Shown piece by piece: positions 18,641 through 27,915 of a stretch of DNA of 64,000 nucleotides. The notes under the pieces were generated by a model, which searched no databases, had not been told where the DNA came from, and saw only the letters and a list, made by a program, of their open reading frames with translations. The stretch's first letter is position 1. Each line of letters opens with the position of its first letter. The DNA is from Zoogloea oleivorans (GTDB taxonomy: Bacteria; Pseudomonadota; Gammaproteobacteria; Burkholderiales; Rhodocyclaceae). The position numbers and the translations under genes were made by a program. The stretch lies in NCBI RefSeq assembly GCF_008107625.1, contig NZ_SDKK01000003.1:255825-319824 (forward strand), read 5' to 3'.

Positions 18641-19885
18641 ATGAGTGCTTCTCTGATCAAGGTGCCGGCTGGCGGTCAAAAAATCGTTCCTGGCCAGGCA
18701 ATTCCTGACAACCCCATCATCCCCTTCATCGAGGGGGACGGCATTGGTGTTGATATCACTCCGGTGATGATCAAGGTCATCGATTCTGCAGTCGACAAGG
18801 CTTACGGCGGCAAGAAGAAAATCCACTGGATGGAAGTCTATGCCGGTGAGAAGTCCACCCAGCTGTATGGCCCGGATGAGTGGTTCCCGAAGGAAACCTT
18901 CGATGCGCTCCGGGAATACTCCGTTTCCATCAAGGGACCGATGACCACCCCGGTTGGCGGCGGGATCCGTTCCCTGAACGTGGCCCTGCGCCAGGAGCTG
19001 GATCTTTACCAGTGCGTGCGTCCGGTCCAGTACTTCAAGGGCGTGCCGTCGCCGCTCAAGCACCCTGAGCTGGTGAACATGGTGATCTTCCGCGAGAACA
19101 CGGAAGACATCTACGCGGGCATCGAGTGGGCAGCCAATTCCGAAGGGGCGAAGAAAGTCGTCGAGTTTCTGCAGAAGGAAATGGGCGTCAAGAAGATCCG
19201 CTTCCCGGAAACCTCTGGCATCGGCATCAAGCCGATCTCGGTAGAAGGCACGACGCGCTTGGTGCGTGCTGCGCTCAAGTACGTTATCGCCAACGACCGC
19301 AAGTCGCTGACGATCGTGCACAAGGGCAACATCATGAAGTTCACCGAAGGCCTGTTCCGTGACACGGCTTACAAGGTCGCGCAGGAAGAGTTTGGCGCCC
19401 AGCCGATCGATGGCGGCCCGTGGTGCAAGTTCACGAACCCGAATACCGGTCGTGAAGTGATCGTCAAGGACGCCATTGCCGACGCCTTCCTGCAGCAGAT
19501 CCTGCTGCGTCCGGCCGAATACGACACCATTGCGACGACCAACCTGAACGGCGACTACATTTCCGATGCGCTGGCCGCCCAGGTCGGCGGGATCGGCATT
19601 GCGCCGGGGGCCAACATCTCTGACGAGTACGCCTGTTTTGAGGCTACCCACGGTACCGCGCCGAAGTACGCCGGGCTGGACAAGGTGAACCCGGGTTCCC
19701 TGATCCTGTCGGCAGAAATGATGCTGCGCCACATGGGCTGGACCGAAGCGGCTGACCTGGTCATCAAGTCAATGGAGGCCGCCATTGGCGATAAGCAGGT
19801 CACCTATGACTTCGCCCGCCTGATGGAAGGTGCCAACGAGCTGTCGTGCTCGGACTTTGGCGATGCGATGATTGCCCGCATGTAA
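18641..19885 (+). CDS. icd: NADP-dependent isocitrate dehydrogenase
   Basis: The product is a 414-aa TCA-cycle enzyme that converts isocitrate to 2-oxoglutarate. The substrate loop [14 protein letters not shown] (about residues 107-120) contains the Ser that AceK phosphorylates in E. coli. Also seen are [14 protein letters not shown], the catalytic [13 protein letters not shown], and [11 protein letters not shown] for NADP. The ATG at 18641 is preceded by GAGGGAG; an open frame further upstream is not conserved. It faces aceK head to head and ends at a strong terminator. Confidence 0.98.
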   Translation: MSASLIKVPAGGQKIVPGQAIPDNPIIPFIEGDGIGVDITPVMIKVIDSAVDKAYGGKKKIHWMEVYAGEKSTQLYGPDEWFPKETFDALREYSVSIKGPMTTPVGGGIRSLNVALRQELDLYQCVRPVQYFKGVPSPLKHPELVNMVIFRENTEDIYAGIEWAANSEGAKKVVEFLQKEMGVKKIRFPETSGIGIKPISVEGTTRLVRAALKYVIANDRKSLTIVHKGNIMKFTEGLFRDTAYKVAQEEFGAQPIDGGPWCKFTNPNTGREVIVKDAIADAFLQQILLRPAEYDTIATTNLNGDYISDALAAQVGGIGIAPGANISDEYACFEATHGTAPKYAGLDKVNPGSLILSAEMMLRHMGWTEAADLVIKSMEAAIGDKQVTYDFARLMEGANELSCSDFGDAMIARM

Positions 19886-19907
19886 GAAGTGTTGGCGTGA
19901 CGCCAAA

Positions 19908-19946
19908 ACAAAAAGCCCGCGCTGCTGAGCAGTGCGGGCTTTTTTT
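19908..19946. terminator. Bidirectional intrinsic terminator between icd and the phasin gene
   Basis: Arms AAAAGCCCGC (19911) and GCGGGCTTTT (19934) have T runs on both strands, so it can end icd rightward and the phasin gene leftward. Confidence 0.88.
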
Positions 19947-19995
19947 CAGCCAGTCAGGGCGATGCCGTTGGCACCGCCCGGCCAGTCAGGATGCC

Positions 19996-20565
19996 TTAGG
20001 CAGCCTTCTTGGAGGACTTGGCGGGAGCAGCAGCGGAGGCGCTGACAGCCTTCACGGTGGCGCTGGTGGCGGCGGCAACGTTGGCTTCGGCGATCTCGGC
20101 GACTTGCTTGGCAGCCTTGGTCACGCTGTCGTAGGCGGAGTTGGCGGCGGCAATGGCGGACTTGACGGCAGCCACGGCCACGTCGGAACCAGCGGGAGCG
20201 GACTTGGCAGCCTTGTCCAGAGCAGCGGCGAAGGACTTGTTGGCTTCGGCCACTTGGGCTTCAACCAGCTTGGACACTTCTTCCTGGGTCTGGGAGGCGA
20301 TTTCGTACACGCTGCGGGAGTAGGCAACAGCCTTCTCGACAACGGGCTGGGCCAGGGAGGTTTGCAGGGCGATCAGCTCTTGCACGTCCTTGGCAGCCAG
20401 CAGGGCCTTGGCGGAAGCAACGCTGTCTTCCAGCACGGCGCGAGCGGTGTTCAGGTTCAGGGCGGCAATGCGCTCGGCGCTGGCGAAGGCGGTGTTGGCC
20501 AGGGTCAGCAGGGTTTCGATGTTGGCTTTGTTGGCGGCAACGATTTGCTCGGGGGTGGTGGTCAT
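19996..20565 (-). CDS. phaP: Phasin (PHB granule-associated protein)
   Basis: The product is a 189-aa protein, almost entirely helical, with the phasin-family start TPEQIVAANKANIETLLTLAN and a long amphipathic helix through residue 130. The tail is rich in Ala and Lys (AAPAKSSKKAA). Phasins coat PHB granules and set their size and number. It is transcribed alone, with a repeat-rich promoter region upstream. The presence of this gene and the oligomer hydrolase implies that the cell makes PHB, although phaCAB is not in the window. Confidence 0.93.
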   Translation of the reverse strand: MTTTPEQIVAANKANIETLLTLANTAFASAERIAALNLNTARAVLEDSVASAKALLAAKDVQELIALQTSLAQPVVEKAVAYSRSVYEIASQTQEEVSKLVEAQVAEANKSFAAALDKAAKSAPAGSDVAVAAVKSAIAAANSAYDSVTKAAKQVAEIAEANVAAATSATVKAVSASAAAPAKSSKKAA

Positions 20566-20880
20566 GACAATCTCCTTGAGTGAATTGATAATTGCAGTCT
20601 AGAGTTTGCAATGCCCCTGATTGGTGCGTTGCAACATGAGGCTCATTATATTCACGGCAAGAGGGCTGTCAACATATTTTTGTTGCGCCGCAACAAAAAT
20701 CTTTATCTGTTTTTAATCTATTTGAAAACAAAGGCTTGGTGGGGTTTTTGAGCCTTCGGTCAAAGTGCCGGATAGCCTGTCGCAAGCTGAAGATCGAGTG
20801 CTGGCGCGGGCCCCGGGGCGGGTGCCCGGCCGGTGTGGTCTGCTCGCCAGGCTGCCGTGGGCGAGCAGATCTGCTGCGCC
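20566..20880. promoter_or_regulatory. Upstream region of the phasin gene (315 bp without a gene)
   Basis: The region holds a 23-bp perfect palindrome (listed separately) and two further GTTGC/GCAAT-type motifs (TTTGCAATGC near 20606, GTTGCAACAT near 20630). These look like PHB-responsive repressor sites by analogy only. The lptA stop lies at its right edge, and nothing else is recognised. Confidence 0.5.
20677..20699. promoter_or_regulatory. Palindrome upstream of the phasin gene, candidate PhaR-type operator
   Basis: Perfect 11-bp arms TTTTTGTTGCG and CGCAACAAAAA surround a single C, about 110 bp before the phasin start. GTTGC..GCAAC symmetry fits a dimeric repressor. Assignment to PhaR is inference. 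Confidence 0.45.
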
Positions 20881-21426
20881 TCAAGGGGCGGCGGCGCCAT
20901 CTTTCTTCTTGGGCTGGATGGTGACTTGGACGCGTCCTTGCTGGCTCGGGATGGTGGTGGCGTTGGGGCCGTTGGTCACCAGGTAGGTTTCGGTGGCACC
21001 GTTGAACTGGATGTACTGGCCACGCACTTCGTCTTCACCGCTCTTCACGTGAGCGCGCTGGAAGAATTGGGACAGTTCGCTGCGGGCATCGTGCTCGATG
21101 CGCTCGCCTTCACCGTTCACCCATTCGTTCTTGCCTTCGCGCTTCTGGCGGAAGCGGGCCAGGCCGCCTTCGCCGCCGGTGGCAATACCGCGCTGGTAGC
21201 CTTCCATGTCCTGGCTGACCACCAGTTTGTCGCTGCGGATGGTAAGGGTGCCCTGGGTCAGGACCACGTGCCCTTCGAAGATGTGGATCTTGTTCTTGTC
21301 GTCCACCGTTACCCGGTCCGCCTCGATGTTGACGGGTTTGCTACGGTCAGCCTTTTCGGCGTGGAGCAGCGGGGCTGCGAGGGCCAGGAAGGCAAGGAGG
21401 GCTAGCTGCCGCGAGACTGGTTTCAT
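20881..21426 (-). CDS. lptA: LPS transport periplasmic protein LptA
   Basis: The product is a 181-aa protein with a signal peptide (LALLAFLALAAPLLHA) and an OstA-type beta-jellyroll. Typical strands are NIEADRVTVDDKNKI, FEGHVVLTQGTLTIRSDKLVV and RGQYIQFNGATETYLVTNG. LptA polymers bridge the inner-membrane LptBFGC and outer-membrane LptDE complexes for LPS. It overlaps lptC by 4 bp (ATGA), so the two are coupled. lptB, which normally follows, is absent; the phasin gene sits there instead. Confidence 0.93.
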   Translation of the reverse strand: MKPVSRQLALLAFLALAAPLLHAEKADRSKPVNIEADRVTVDDKNKIHIFEGHVVLTQGTLTIRSDKLVVSQDMEGYQRGIATGGEGGLARFRQKREGKNEWVNGEGERIEHDARSELSQFFQRAHVKSGEDEVRGQYIQFNGATETYLVTNGPNATTIPSQQGRVQVTIQPKKKDGAAAP

Positions 21427-22007
21427 GGTTTCGGCGTCGGGGAATTGCGATAGAGGGTGCCACGGACCTGACCTTGCAGGCGGACTTCGCCGGCGATGTT
21501 GTCGCTTTCCATGCGGTCGGCGGTAATGATCGTGCGGCCTTCGGTCAGGGTGACGGGCTTGTCGGCGCGCATCTTTTCGGTGTCCGGCCAGACAGTCATC
21601 TGGTCGGTACGCAGGGTCGATTCGGGTTTGCCGTCATGGGGCGCGCGGTGCAGGAGGACCTGCTTGGTGAGGACAACCGTTTCGCCGTCCTTGCTGACCG
21701 TGGCAAATTCCGACTCCACCCTGACGGGTTCGGGCCGGTTCAGGTAGTCGAGGCGGGGTTTGATGAGTTCGGTGGATTCATCGTCGCCGTAATGGACCAT
21801 GCTGTCTGCTACCAGCACGTACTGGGTCTTGCCGGTCAGATCGAAGCGTCGCAGGGTGATTTGGTCGGCGGTGAAGTCGGCTTCGTGACGGGTTTTGTCG
21901 GTTTTTACGGTCGGACTCTGCTGGGTGGCGCGATCGAGCCAGATGCTGACCCCGGCGAGCAGGGTCAGGACGATGACCGGAAAGAGGCTGTGGGCGCGAT
22001 TGTTCAT
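21423..22007 (-). CDS. lptC: LPS export ABC transporter periplasmic protein LptC
   Basis: The product is a 194-aa protein with one N-terminal membrane anchor (LFPVIVLTLLAGVSIWL) and the periplasmic LptC beta-jellyroll (ADFTADQITLRRFDLTGKTQYVL, LHRAPHDG, GRTIITADRMESD). It receives LPS from LptBFG and passes it to LptA. It lies 37 bp after kdsD and overlaps lptA. In related proteobacteria kdsC usually lies between kdsD and lptC, and here it does not. Confidence 0.93.
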   Translation of the reverse strand: MNNRAHSLFPVIVLTLLAGVSIWLDRATQQSPTVKTDKTRHEADFTADQITLRRFDLTGKTQYVLVADSMVHYGDDESTELIKPRLDYLNRPEPVRVESEFATVSKDGETVVLTKQVLLHRAPHDGKPESTLRTDQMTVWPDTEKMRADKPVTLTEGRTIITADRMESDNIAGEVRLQGQVRGTLYRNSPTPKP

Positions 22008-22044
22008 GGATAGTGTCGCTGCCGGGCCGACAGGGCGCTGGGCA

Positions 22045-23037
22045 TCAGATGACCTTGGCCAGCATCAGGTCGTGATGGTTGAGGGCGCCAACCAGGTGTC
22101 CGTCCGGGGCTGCCACCAGGAGCTGGCTGATGCGCAGCCGTTCCATCATTTCTGCTGCTTCCACGGCGAGTGCGCCGGCGTGAATGGTTTTGGGGCCGCG
22201 GCTCATTACGTCGGCCACGCGCGCAGTGGAGAAGTTGCAGCCGCTGGCAAGGGAGCGGCGCAGGTCGCCGTCGGTGTAGATGCCGACGATGCGATCGTTT
22301 GTGTCGACGATGGCCGTCATGCCCAGGCCGGCCCGGGTCATTTCCATCAGCGCATCGCCGAGAGGGGCGTCCTCCCTGACCTGCGGTACGCCTGCGCCGC
22401 TGCGCATGACGTCTTCGACGTGGGTAAGCAGGCGCCGGCCGAGGGCGCCGCCGGGGTGGGAGCGGGCAAAGTCGTCGGGGCCGAAGCCGCGGGCGTCGAG
22501 CAGGGCCACGGCGAGGGCGTCGGACAGGGCGAGGGCCGCCGTGGTGCTGGCGGTGGGGGCCAGGTTGAGCGGGCAGGCTTCTTCCTTGACCATGCCGTTC
22601 AGGTGCACGTCGGCTTCCCGCGCCAGGGGGGAGTCCGGATTGCCGGTGATGGCGATGAGGCGGGCGCCCTGACGCTTGACCAGCGGGACGATCTTGAGCA
22701 GCTCCTCGCCGGTGCCGGAATAGGATATGGCGACGAGCACGTCGTTGGCCGTGATCATGCCGAGATCGCCATGGGCGGCTTCGGCGGCGTGCACGAAATA
22801 GGCCGGTGTGCCGGTGCTGGCGAGGGTGGCGGCAAACTTGCGGCCGATGTGCCCGGACTTGCCGACGCCGGAGACGATCACCCGGCCGTGGGAGGCGAGG
22901 ATCAGGTCGACGGCCTTGACGAAGGTATCGTCGAGTTGGTCGGCAAGCGCCTGGACCGCTTCGGCCTCGATCGCCAGGACGCGGCGGGCAAGGTCCAGAG
23001 TACGGGCGTGCGCAGCGGCAATCGGGGCTGAGCTCAT
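22045..23037 (-). CDS. kdsD: Arabinose-5-phosphate isomerase (KdsD/KpsF family)
   Basis: The product is a 330-aa enzyme that converts ribulose 5-phosphate to arabinose 5-phosphate, the first step toward Kdo for LPS. It has an N-terminal SIS domain (GVGKSGHIGRKFAATLASTG, about 55-75; ISYSGTGEE, about 105) and two C-terminal CBS domains from about 205 (DVMRSG, GIYTDGDLRR, DVMSRGPKTI). The start codon at 23037 is 77 bp from the divergent antiporter gene. lptC and lptA follow on the same strand. Confidence 0.94.
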   Translation of the reverse strand: MSSAPIAAAHARTLDLARRVLAIEAEAVQALADQLDDTFVKAVDLILASHGRVIVSGVGKSGHIGRKFAATLASTGTPAYFVHAAEAAHGDLGMITANDVLVAISYSGTGEELLKIVPLVKRQGARLIAITGNPDSPLAREADVHLNGMVKEEACPLNLAPTASTTAALALSDALAVALLDARGFGPDDFARSHPGGALGRRLLTHVEDVMRSGAGVPQVREDAPLGDALMEMTRAGLGMTAIVDTNDRIVGIYTDGDLRRSLASGCNFSTARVADVMSRGPKTIHAGALAVEAAEMMERLRISQLLVAAPDGHLVGALNHHDLMLAKVI

Positions 23038-23114
23038 GGGCTGGCTGGGTATAATCGGACTCGAAAGTATATCAGATCGACTATTCTGCCCGTCCGGGGC
23101 GGCTTGCCTACCTT

Positions 23115-25091
23115 ATGGTCAATACGCTCGAGCTTGTGCTCGTTCTTCTTGCTGGTGCAGTTTTGGTGGTCGGAATTTTCCGCTCGCTGAATCTGCCGCC
23201 GGTTCTCGGTTATCTGATGGTTGGCGCAGCCGTCGGTCCGCACGCCATGAACCTGATGCCGGACACCGGGAGTGCCCGTTATCTGGCCGAGTTCGGGGTG
23301 GTGTTCCTGATGTTCACCATCGGGCTGGAGTTCTCTCTGCCGCGTCTTTACAGCATGAAGCGCATCGTCTTCGGGCTGGGGGCGATCCAGGTACTGGCGT
23401 CGGTTCTGGTGGTGATGCTGCTCGGGGCGCTGGCCGGGCTGGGCTGGGGGGCCAGTTTTGCGCTTGGTGGCACCCTGGCCATGTCGTCGACGGCGATCCT
23501 TTCCAAACTGTTGTCCGACCGCCTCGAGCTGGACTCCAAGCACGGGCGTGAAACCATCGGCGTGCTGCTGTTCCAGGATCTGGCGGTGGTGCCCTTGCTG
23601 ATTCTGATCCCGGCCCTGTCCCAGCCTGCCGACGCCCTGTTCCAGACCCTGGCGGTGGCGACGGGCAAAGCGATCGTCCTGCTGGCCCTGGTACTGTTCT
23701 TTGGCCAGAAGTTGATGCGTGGCTGGTTCTTCCACGTGGCGCGCCAGCGCTCGGCCGAGTTCTTCATGCTGAACGTGCTGCTGATTACTCTGGGCCTGGC
23801 CTGGCTGACCGAGTTGGCGGGTTTGTCGATGGCGCTGGGGGCTTTTCTGGCCGGCATGCTGATCTCGGAAACCGAGTACCGCTACCACGTGGAAGAGGAC
23901 ATCAAGCCTTTTCGCGACGTGTTGCTGGGCCTGTTTTTCGTGACGGTCGGGATGTTTCTCGATGTGGGTCAGATCATCCTCAGCCTGCCGGCGGTGCTCG
24001 CCATGCTGGCGGCGCTGCTGGTTGGCAAGTTCCTGATTGTCGGAGGTGCATCGCGGGTGATGGGCAGTGCCCAGGGAACCGCCGCGCGAACCGGTTTGTG
24101 GCTGTGTGCTGGCGGGGAGTTCGGCTTCGTGCTGCTGTCCCAGGTCGATGCGGCGAAGCTGTTGCCGCCGGCGCTGTCCCAGGTGGTTGTCGCAGCGCTG
24201 GTATTGTCGATGCTGCTGGCGCCGCTGATCGTGCAGGCCAGCGAGAGAATCGTGTTGCGCCTGGTGCCGTCCGAATGGATGAGCCGGTCCTTGCAACTCA
24301 CCAATATCGCAACCCAGTCGATGTTTGTGGACAAGCACGCCATCGTCTGTGGTTTTGGTCGTAACGGCCAGTATCTGGGGCGCTTGCTGGAGCAGGAGGG
24401 GATTACCTACATCGCCCTCGACCTGGATCCGGAGCGGGTGCGCGAGGCGGCGGCGGCTGGCGAAACAGTGGTCTTTGGTGATGCGGCCAAGCGGGAAACG
24501 CTGATTGCTGCCGGGATATCCCGTGCGTCGGTGGTGGTGATCACCTATGCAGACACCGAGGCCGCGCTGCGGGCCATGAGTCAGGTTCGCGCCTGCCGTC
24601 CGGACGTGCCGGTGGTGGTGCGCACGGCGGACGAGGTCGACCTGGAACGCCTGCAGGCGGCCGGTGCGGCGGAGGTGGTGCCGGAGGCGGTGGAGTCTTC
24701 GCTGATGCTGGCATCTCATGCTCTGGCCCTGCTCGGGGTGCCCTTGCCGCGCATTCTCAAACGCATCCGCGAAATTCGCGCCGAGCGTTACCACCTGCTG
24801 CGCGGCATTTACCGGGGCGGTGAGCGTGTTCATGAAGAGGCCCTCGAAGAGCGCCAGCAGACCCGCCTGCATTCCGTGGTGATGGCGGCTGGCACCCACG
24901 CCATTGGACGCACTCTGGCCGGTCTGCGCATGAAAGAGCTCGGCGTGGAAGTGATTGCCGTGCGCCGGCAGCGCATTCGTGTGGTCGATCCGACACCGGA
25001 TACGCTGCTGGAACTGGACGATGTGCTGGTTCTGCTGGGCACACCATCCCAACTGGCGAATGCCGAGACACGCCTGTTCAAAGGCTTGTAG
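23115..25091 (+). CDS. KefC-like cation:proton antiporter (CPA2 family) with TrkA domains
   Basis: The product is a 658-aa protein. A 12-13 helix Na+/H+ exchanger domain (about 1-385) carries LLFQDLAVVPLLIL (about 155). It is followed by a TrkA-N/RCK nucleotide-binding domain (VCGFGRNGQYLGRLLE, about 415) and a TrkA-C domain (about 570-655, VRRQRIRVVDPTPDTLLE). Kef systems release K+ to acidify the cytosol during electrophile stress. The partner KefF/KefG is not seen. Placement beside kdsD is common in betaproteobacteria. Confidence 0.9.
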   Translation: MVNTLELVLVLLAGAVLVVGIFRSLNLPPVLGYLMVGAAVGPHAMNLMPDTGSARYLAEFGVVFLMFTIGLEFSLPRLYSMKRIVFGLGAIQVLASVLVVMLLGALAGLGWGASFALGGTLAMSSTAILSKLLSDRLELDSKHGRETIGVLLFQDLAVVPLLILIPALSQPADALFQTLAVATGKAIVLLALVLFFGQKLMRGWFFHVARQRSAEFFMLNVLLITLGLAWLTELAGLSMALGAFLAGMLISETEYRYHVEEDIKPFRDVLLGLFFVTVGMFLDVGQIILSLPAVLAMLAALLVGKFLIVGGASRVMGSAQGTAARTGLWLCAGGEFGFVLLSQVDAAKLLPPALSQVVVAALVLSMLLAPLIVQASERIVLRLVPSEWMSRSLQLTNIATQSMFVDKHAIVCGFGRNGQYLGRLLEQEGITYIALDLDPERVREAAAAGETVVFGDAAKRETLIAAGISRASVVVITYADTEAALRAMSQVRACRPDVPVVVRTADEVDLERLQAAGAAEVVPEAVESSLMLASHALALLGVPLPRILKRIREIRAERYHLLRGIYRGGERVHEEALEERQQTRLHSVVMAAGTHAIGRTLAGLRMKELGVEVIAVRRQRIRVVDPTPDTLLELDDVLVLLGTPSQLANAETRLFKGL

Positions 25092-25109
25092 GCTGGCTTT
25101 GCTGTTCGC

Positions 25110-25766
25110 TCAGTAGGCGGCGCAAACCGTGTAGATACCGCTGTCGGTGAGGTCTGCCTGGGCGATGGCGGTACCGCTACCCGCGCCATTGGCGAGCAGG
25201 CGGACTGCGCCACTGGCAGCCAGGCCGTCATCCATGGTGATGTCGATCTGGCGGGCAAAGACGCCGGAGAGATTGTCCTGGCAGATGAAGAAGGTGCCGC
25301 TCCAGCCGCTCACCGGGCTGCTGCCGGTTACGCCGATTCGGCCTCCCGCCGCATTGCGGGGTAGCCATTCGAGGATGTTTACATCGGTGCTGGCCGGGCT
25401 GCGTCCGTCGCCGGTTGCCAGGTTGGCGAGCCGGACGTGCTGCCAGAGCAGCACGGTTTCGTCGGTTGCCGTGGTGGAGTTCCAGTGTCCTTCGATTCTG
25501 CCGTTGCCTGCGCTGCCGCCGGTCGTGGCCCTGATTGCGCCGGTCAGCCGGTTGGCTACGCCCGGGTCGTCGCCGGGCATGGCGCGAAAGCGATCCTGAT
25601 AACCGAAGACATAGGTGGAAACGCTGCGAAAGTCGCTGATGATGCTCTTCACCTTGGCGCTGTTGATCAGCTCCTGCCCCTTGAGAACACCGCCGAGCAG
25701 CAGCCCGATGATGACCAGGACGACGGCGATTTCCACCAGAGTGAAGCCTTGCTGCCGGTTCTTCAT
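25110..25766 (-). CDS. Type IV pilin-like / pseudopilin protein
   Basis: The product is a 218-aa protein with a class III signal peptide: a short basic leader MKNRQQG, cleavage before Phe, then TLVEIAVVLVIIGLLLGGVL with the conserved Glu at mature position 5. The C-terminal globular part has two Cys (FFICQDN and YTVCAAY) that could form a disulfide. It belongs to a type II secretion or type IV pilus related machine, but no assembly ATPase or platform gene is near. It stands alone. Confidence 0.85.
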   Translation of the reverse strand: MKNRQQGFTLVEIAVVLVIIGLLLGGVLKGQELINSAKVKSIISDFRSVSTYVFGYQDRFRAMPGDDPGVANRLTGAIRATTGGSAGNGRIEGHWNSTTATDETVLLWQHVRLANLATGDGRSPASTDVNILEWLPRNAAGGRIGVTGSSPVSGWSGTFFICQDNLSGVFARQIDITMDDGLAASGAVRLLANGAGSGTAIAQADLTDSGIYTVCAAY

Positions 25767-25854
25767 GAGTTGTCCCCTTTTACACCGGCCCGGGTCGGTG
25801 CGTTCGATGTATGTCGAACGGGAATCTTAATTCATTTGGAATTGTTTGTGCCGC

Positions 25855-27123
25855 TCATGCGGCTTTCGGTGTGTGGCGACGGCGGGGGACCGCCAGAATG
25901 CGTGGATTGCGCAGGCGATAGACCGGCACATAGCCCTTGCCCTTGAGAAAAAGGAGTATCGGCTTGGCGAAGACGAAGGCACCGCGCAGGCGTTCGAACA
26001 TGCGGCCGTCGCACTGGATCATGCCCGGTTCGCCTTCTGTGCATAGGCGGTGAGCCAGATTGACGGTATCTCCCCACAGGTCGTAAATGAACTTGCCCCG
26101 CCCGACGACACCGGCCACCACCGGGCCGGAGGCGATGCCGATGCGCAGTTCAAGGTGCAGGCCATCGGTGAATTGGTGGTCGCGCAGGGCGGCCTGCATG
26201 TCGATGGCCAGGGCCGCCATGGCGGCATGGGCTTCGGTCGGATGGGCGTACAGGCCGCCGGCCACCATGTAACCGTCACCGATGGTCTTGATACGCTCCA
26301 GCCCCCGCTGTTCGGTGAGCTCGTCGAAGCGGCAGAAGATCCGGTTGAGCATCTCGAAAACCTTGGGCGGCGGCATGTCGCTGGCGATGCGCGTGTAGTC
26401 GACGATGTCGGCGAACATCACCACCACTTCCGGGTGGCCGTCGGCGAGGGTGCCGGTATGGTCCTTGAGGCGGGCGGCGATCGGTGCGGGGAGGATGCTG
26501 AGCAGGAGGCGCTCCGAGCGTTCCTGTTCCAGATGCAACTGTCGGTGGGCGTCGGCGAGGCGTTCGCGGGTCTTGCCGCGCTGGCTTACTGCAAAGCGCA
26601 GTAGCGGGTAGAGCACCGAGGCAACCAGCACGATATGGACCGTGGTGAATGCCGGGTCAGCGGCCTGGGGCACGATGCCAGCCGAAACCGCACTCAGCAG
26701 CAGAAAGGCCAGGAACCAGGGGGTGGACTCCACTGCACCGATGGTCAGCAGGGCCGCAGCTGGAGCGAGTAGCGCCCACAAGCCCAGCCCCGATGTGAAG
26801 GGTGTGGGCCCCAGAGTCCATTGGGTAACGAAGGGAAAGGCGAGGAGCAGGCCGAGCTGCAGGAATCGATAAGCGCCAAAGTGGCGGTGGCGGGCAAAGA
26901 GGGCGTAATTCGTGATGACCAGTGCCGGAATGGCTGCCATGCCCGGCGGCACCCTGCCGCTAAAATGCCACCAGATGGCCAGCCACAGCAGCGTGCTCAG
27001 CGTGAACAGGCAAGCGAGCAGATTGAGAAGGCTTTTCCGGAGTTGCATCTCCTCGTCGTCTTGCGGGAGCAGTCCGGCATGAAGGAGGGGCTGGAAGGGC
27101 GAGGTGGCCTGGGTGGCCGGCAT
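25855..27123 (-). CDS. Class III adenylate cyclase with membrane domain
   Basis: The product is a 422-aa protein. About six membrane helices (residues 30-180) precede a short coiled linker (RERLADAHRQLHLEQERSER). A class III cyclase domain (about 230-400) follows, with VVVMFADIVDYT (metal Asp), ERIKTIGDGYMVAGG (adenine-selecting Lys) and LWGDTVNLAHRL (second specificity Asp and catalytic Asn). The key residues for ATP cyclisation look intact, so it probably makes cAMP. The start at 27123 (MPATQATSPF) is chosen because the longer frame lacks a ribosome site. Confidence 0.88.
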   Translation of the reverse strand: MPATQATSPFQPLLHAGLLPQDDEEMQLRKSLLNLLACLFTLSTLLWLAIWWHFSGRVPPGMAAIPALVITNYALFARHRHFGAYRFLQLGLLLAFPFVTQWTLGPTPFTSGLGLWALLAPAAALLTIGAVESTPWFLAFLLLSAVSAGIVPQAADPAFTTVHIVLVASVLYPLLRFAVSQRGKTRERLADAHRQLHLEQERSERLLLSILPAPIAARLKDHTGTLADGHPEVVVMFADIVDYTRIASDMPPPKVFEMLNRIFCRFDELTEQRGLERIKTIGDGYMVAGGLYAHPTEAHAAMAALAIDMQAALRDHQFTDGLHLELRIGIASGPVVAGVVGRGKFIYDLWGDTVNLAHRLCTEGEPGMIQCDGRMFERLRGAFVFAKPILLFLKGKGYVPVYRLRNPRILAVPRRRHTPKAA

Positions 27124-27219
27124 TGAGCGTCCTGCAGTGAATAGACCGTGACAAGTGTCACGCTTGCAGGAGCGGAGGGTCAAGGATCACACCGCTGCGA
27201 ACTGTGCCAGCTTGTGTCC

Positions 27220-27915
27220 TCAGGGCAGGCGGCCGACGGTGATCAGGTGATGGGCGATGAGGTTGGGTGACAGCCAGGTGATCCGGTCGTCGAAGGCGCC
27301 GCCGCTGGCGCCGGAGTTCTCGGACAGGGGCCGGCTGTAGAACTGCCTGCCGTCGCCGCTGGCGTTCCTGGCTTCGTCGGTGCTGGCTGGCGGGGCGAGG
27401 AGGACGTTGCCGTCCTGATCGATGGCGCCGAAGCCGTTGCTTCCGTGGGAGAGGATCACTACGGGTGTCTTACCGCCTTCGGTGGTCAGCTTGAGTTCGG
27501 CGCCGTCCAGGTTGCGGGTCACGATTTCGATGTCACCATCGTCTGTGCCGGTGATCTTGCTGGTGTATTTCAGGGTGGCGGCGTAGCGCAAGCGATGGGC
27601 CCAGCCGTCTACGCCGTGAATGCCGAGGGTGGCCCAGGGCAGCAGGCCGACAGTTTTTTTGCAGGTGCCGGCATCCCGGTCTTCGGTGCCGTCGGTGGCG
27701 CTTTTCGCGGGGCAGGGAAAGAATCCCTTGCGCACCACGTAGCCGAGCAGCGCGTCGCGGGCTTCATCCAGCGCTTCGTCAGTGGCAGTCTCGGCGCGGC
27801 GGGTTACATGGCGCGACAGGCCGACGGTGAGGCTGCCGGCCAGCAGGGTCAGAATCAGCAGCACCACGGCCATTTCGACGAGGGTGAAGCCGGTGTGGGA
27901 GGGGCTGGTTTTCAT
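27220..27915 (-). CDS. Pseudopilin-like protein
   Basis: The product is a 231-aa protein with a prepilin leader (MKTSPSHTG, then FTLVEMAVVLLILTLLAGSL) including Glu at mature position 5. A globular region carries FFPCPAKSATDGTEDRD, a pattern shared with the next protein (YLPCPDLNGDGSSETC). That suggests the two fold alike and act together. The stop codon of the 27912 gene overlaps its start by 4 bp (ATGA). It is the last gene of a three-gene leftward operon. Confidence 0.8.
   Translation of the reverse strand: MKTSPSHTGFTLVEMAVVLLILTLLAGSLTVGLSRHVTRRAETATDEALDEARDALLGYVVRKGFFPCPAKSATDGTEDRDAGTCKKTVGLLPWATLGIHGVDGWAHRLRYAATLKYTSKITGTDDGDIEIVTRNLDGAELKLTTEGGKTPVVILSHGSNGFGAIDQDGNVLLAPPASTDEARNASGDGRQFYSRPLSENSGASGGAFDDRITWLSPNLIAHHLITVGRLP

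Noticed and set aside
23034-25052. A 672-codon open frame on the minus strand opposite the KefC-like gene
   Set aside because: Gln/His/Arg-rich low-complexity product, antisense to a clear CPA2 antiporter. No independent support.
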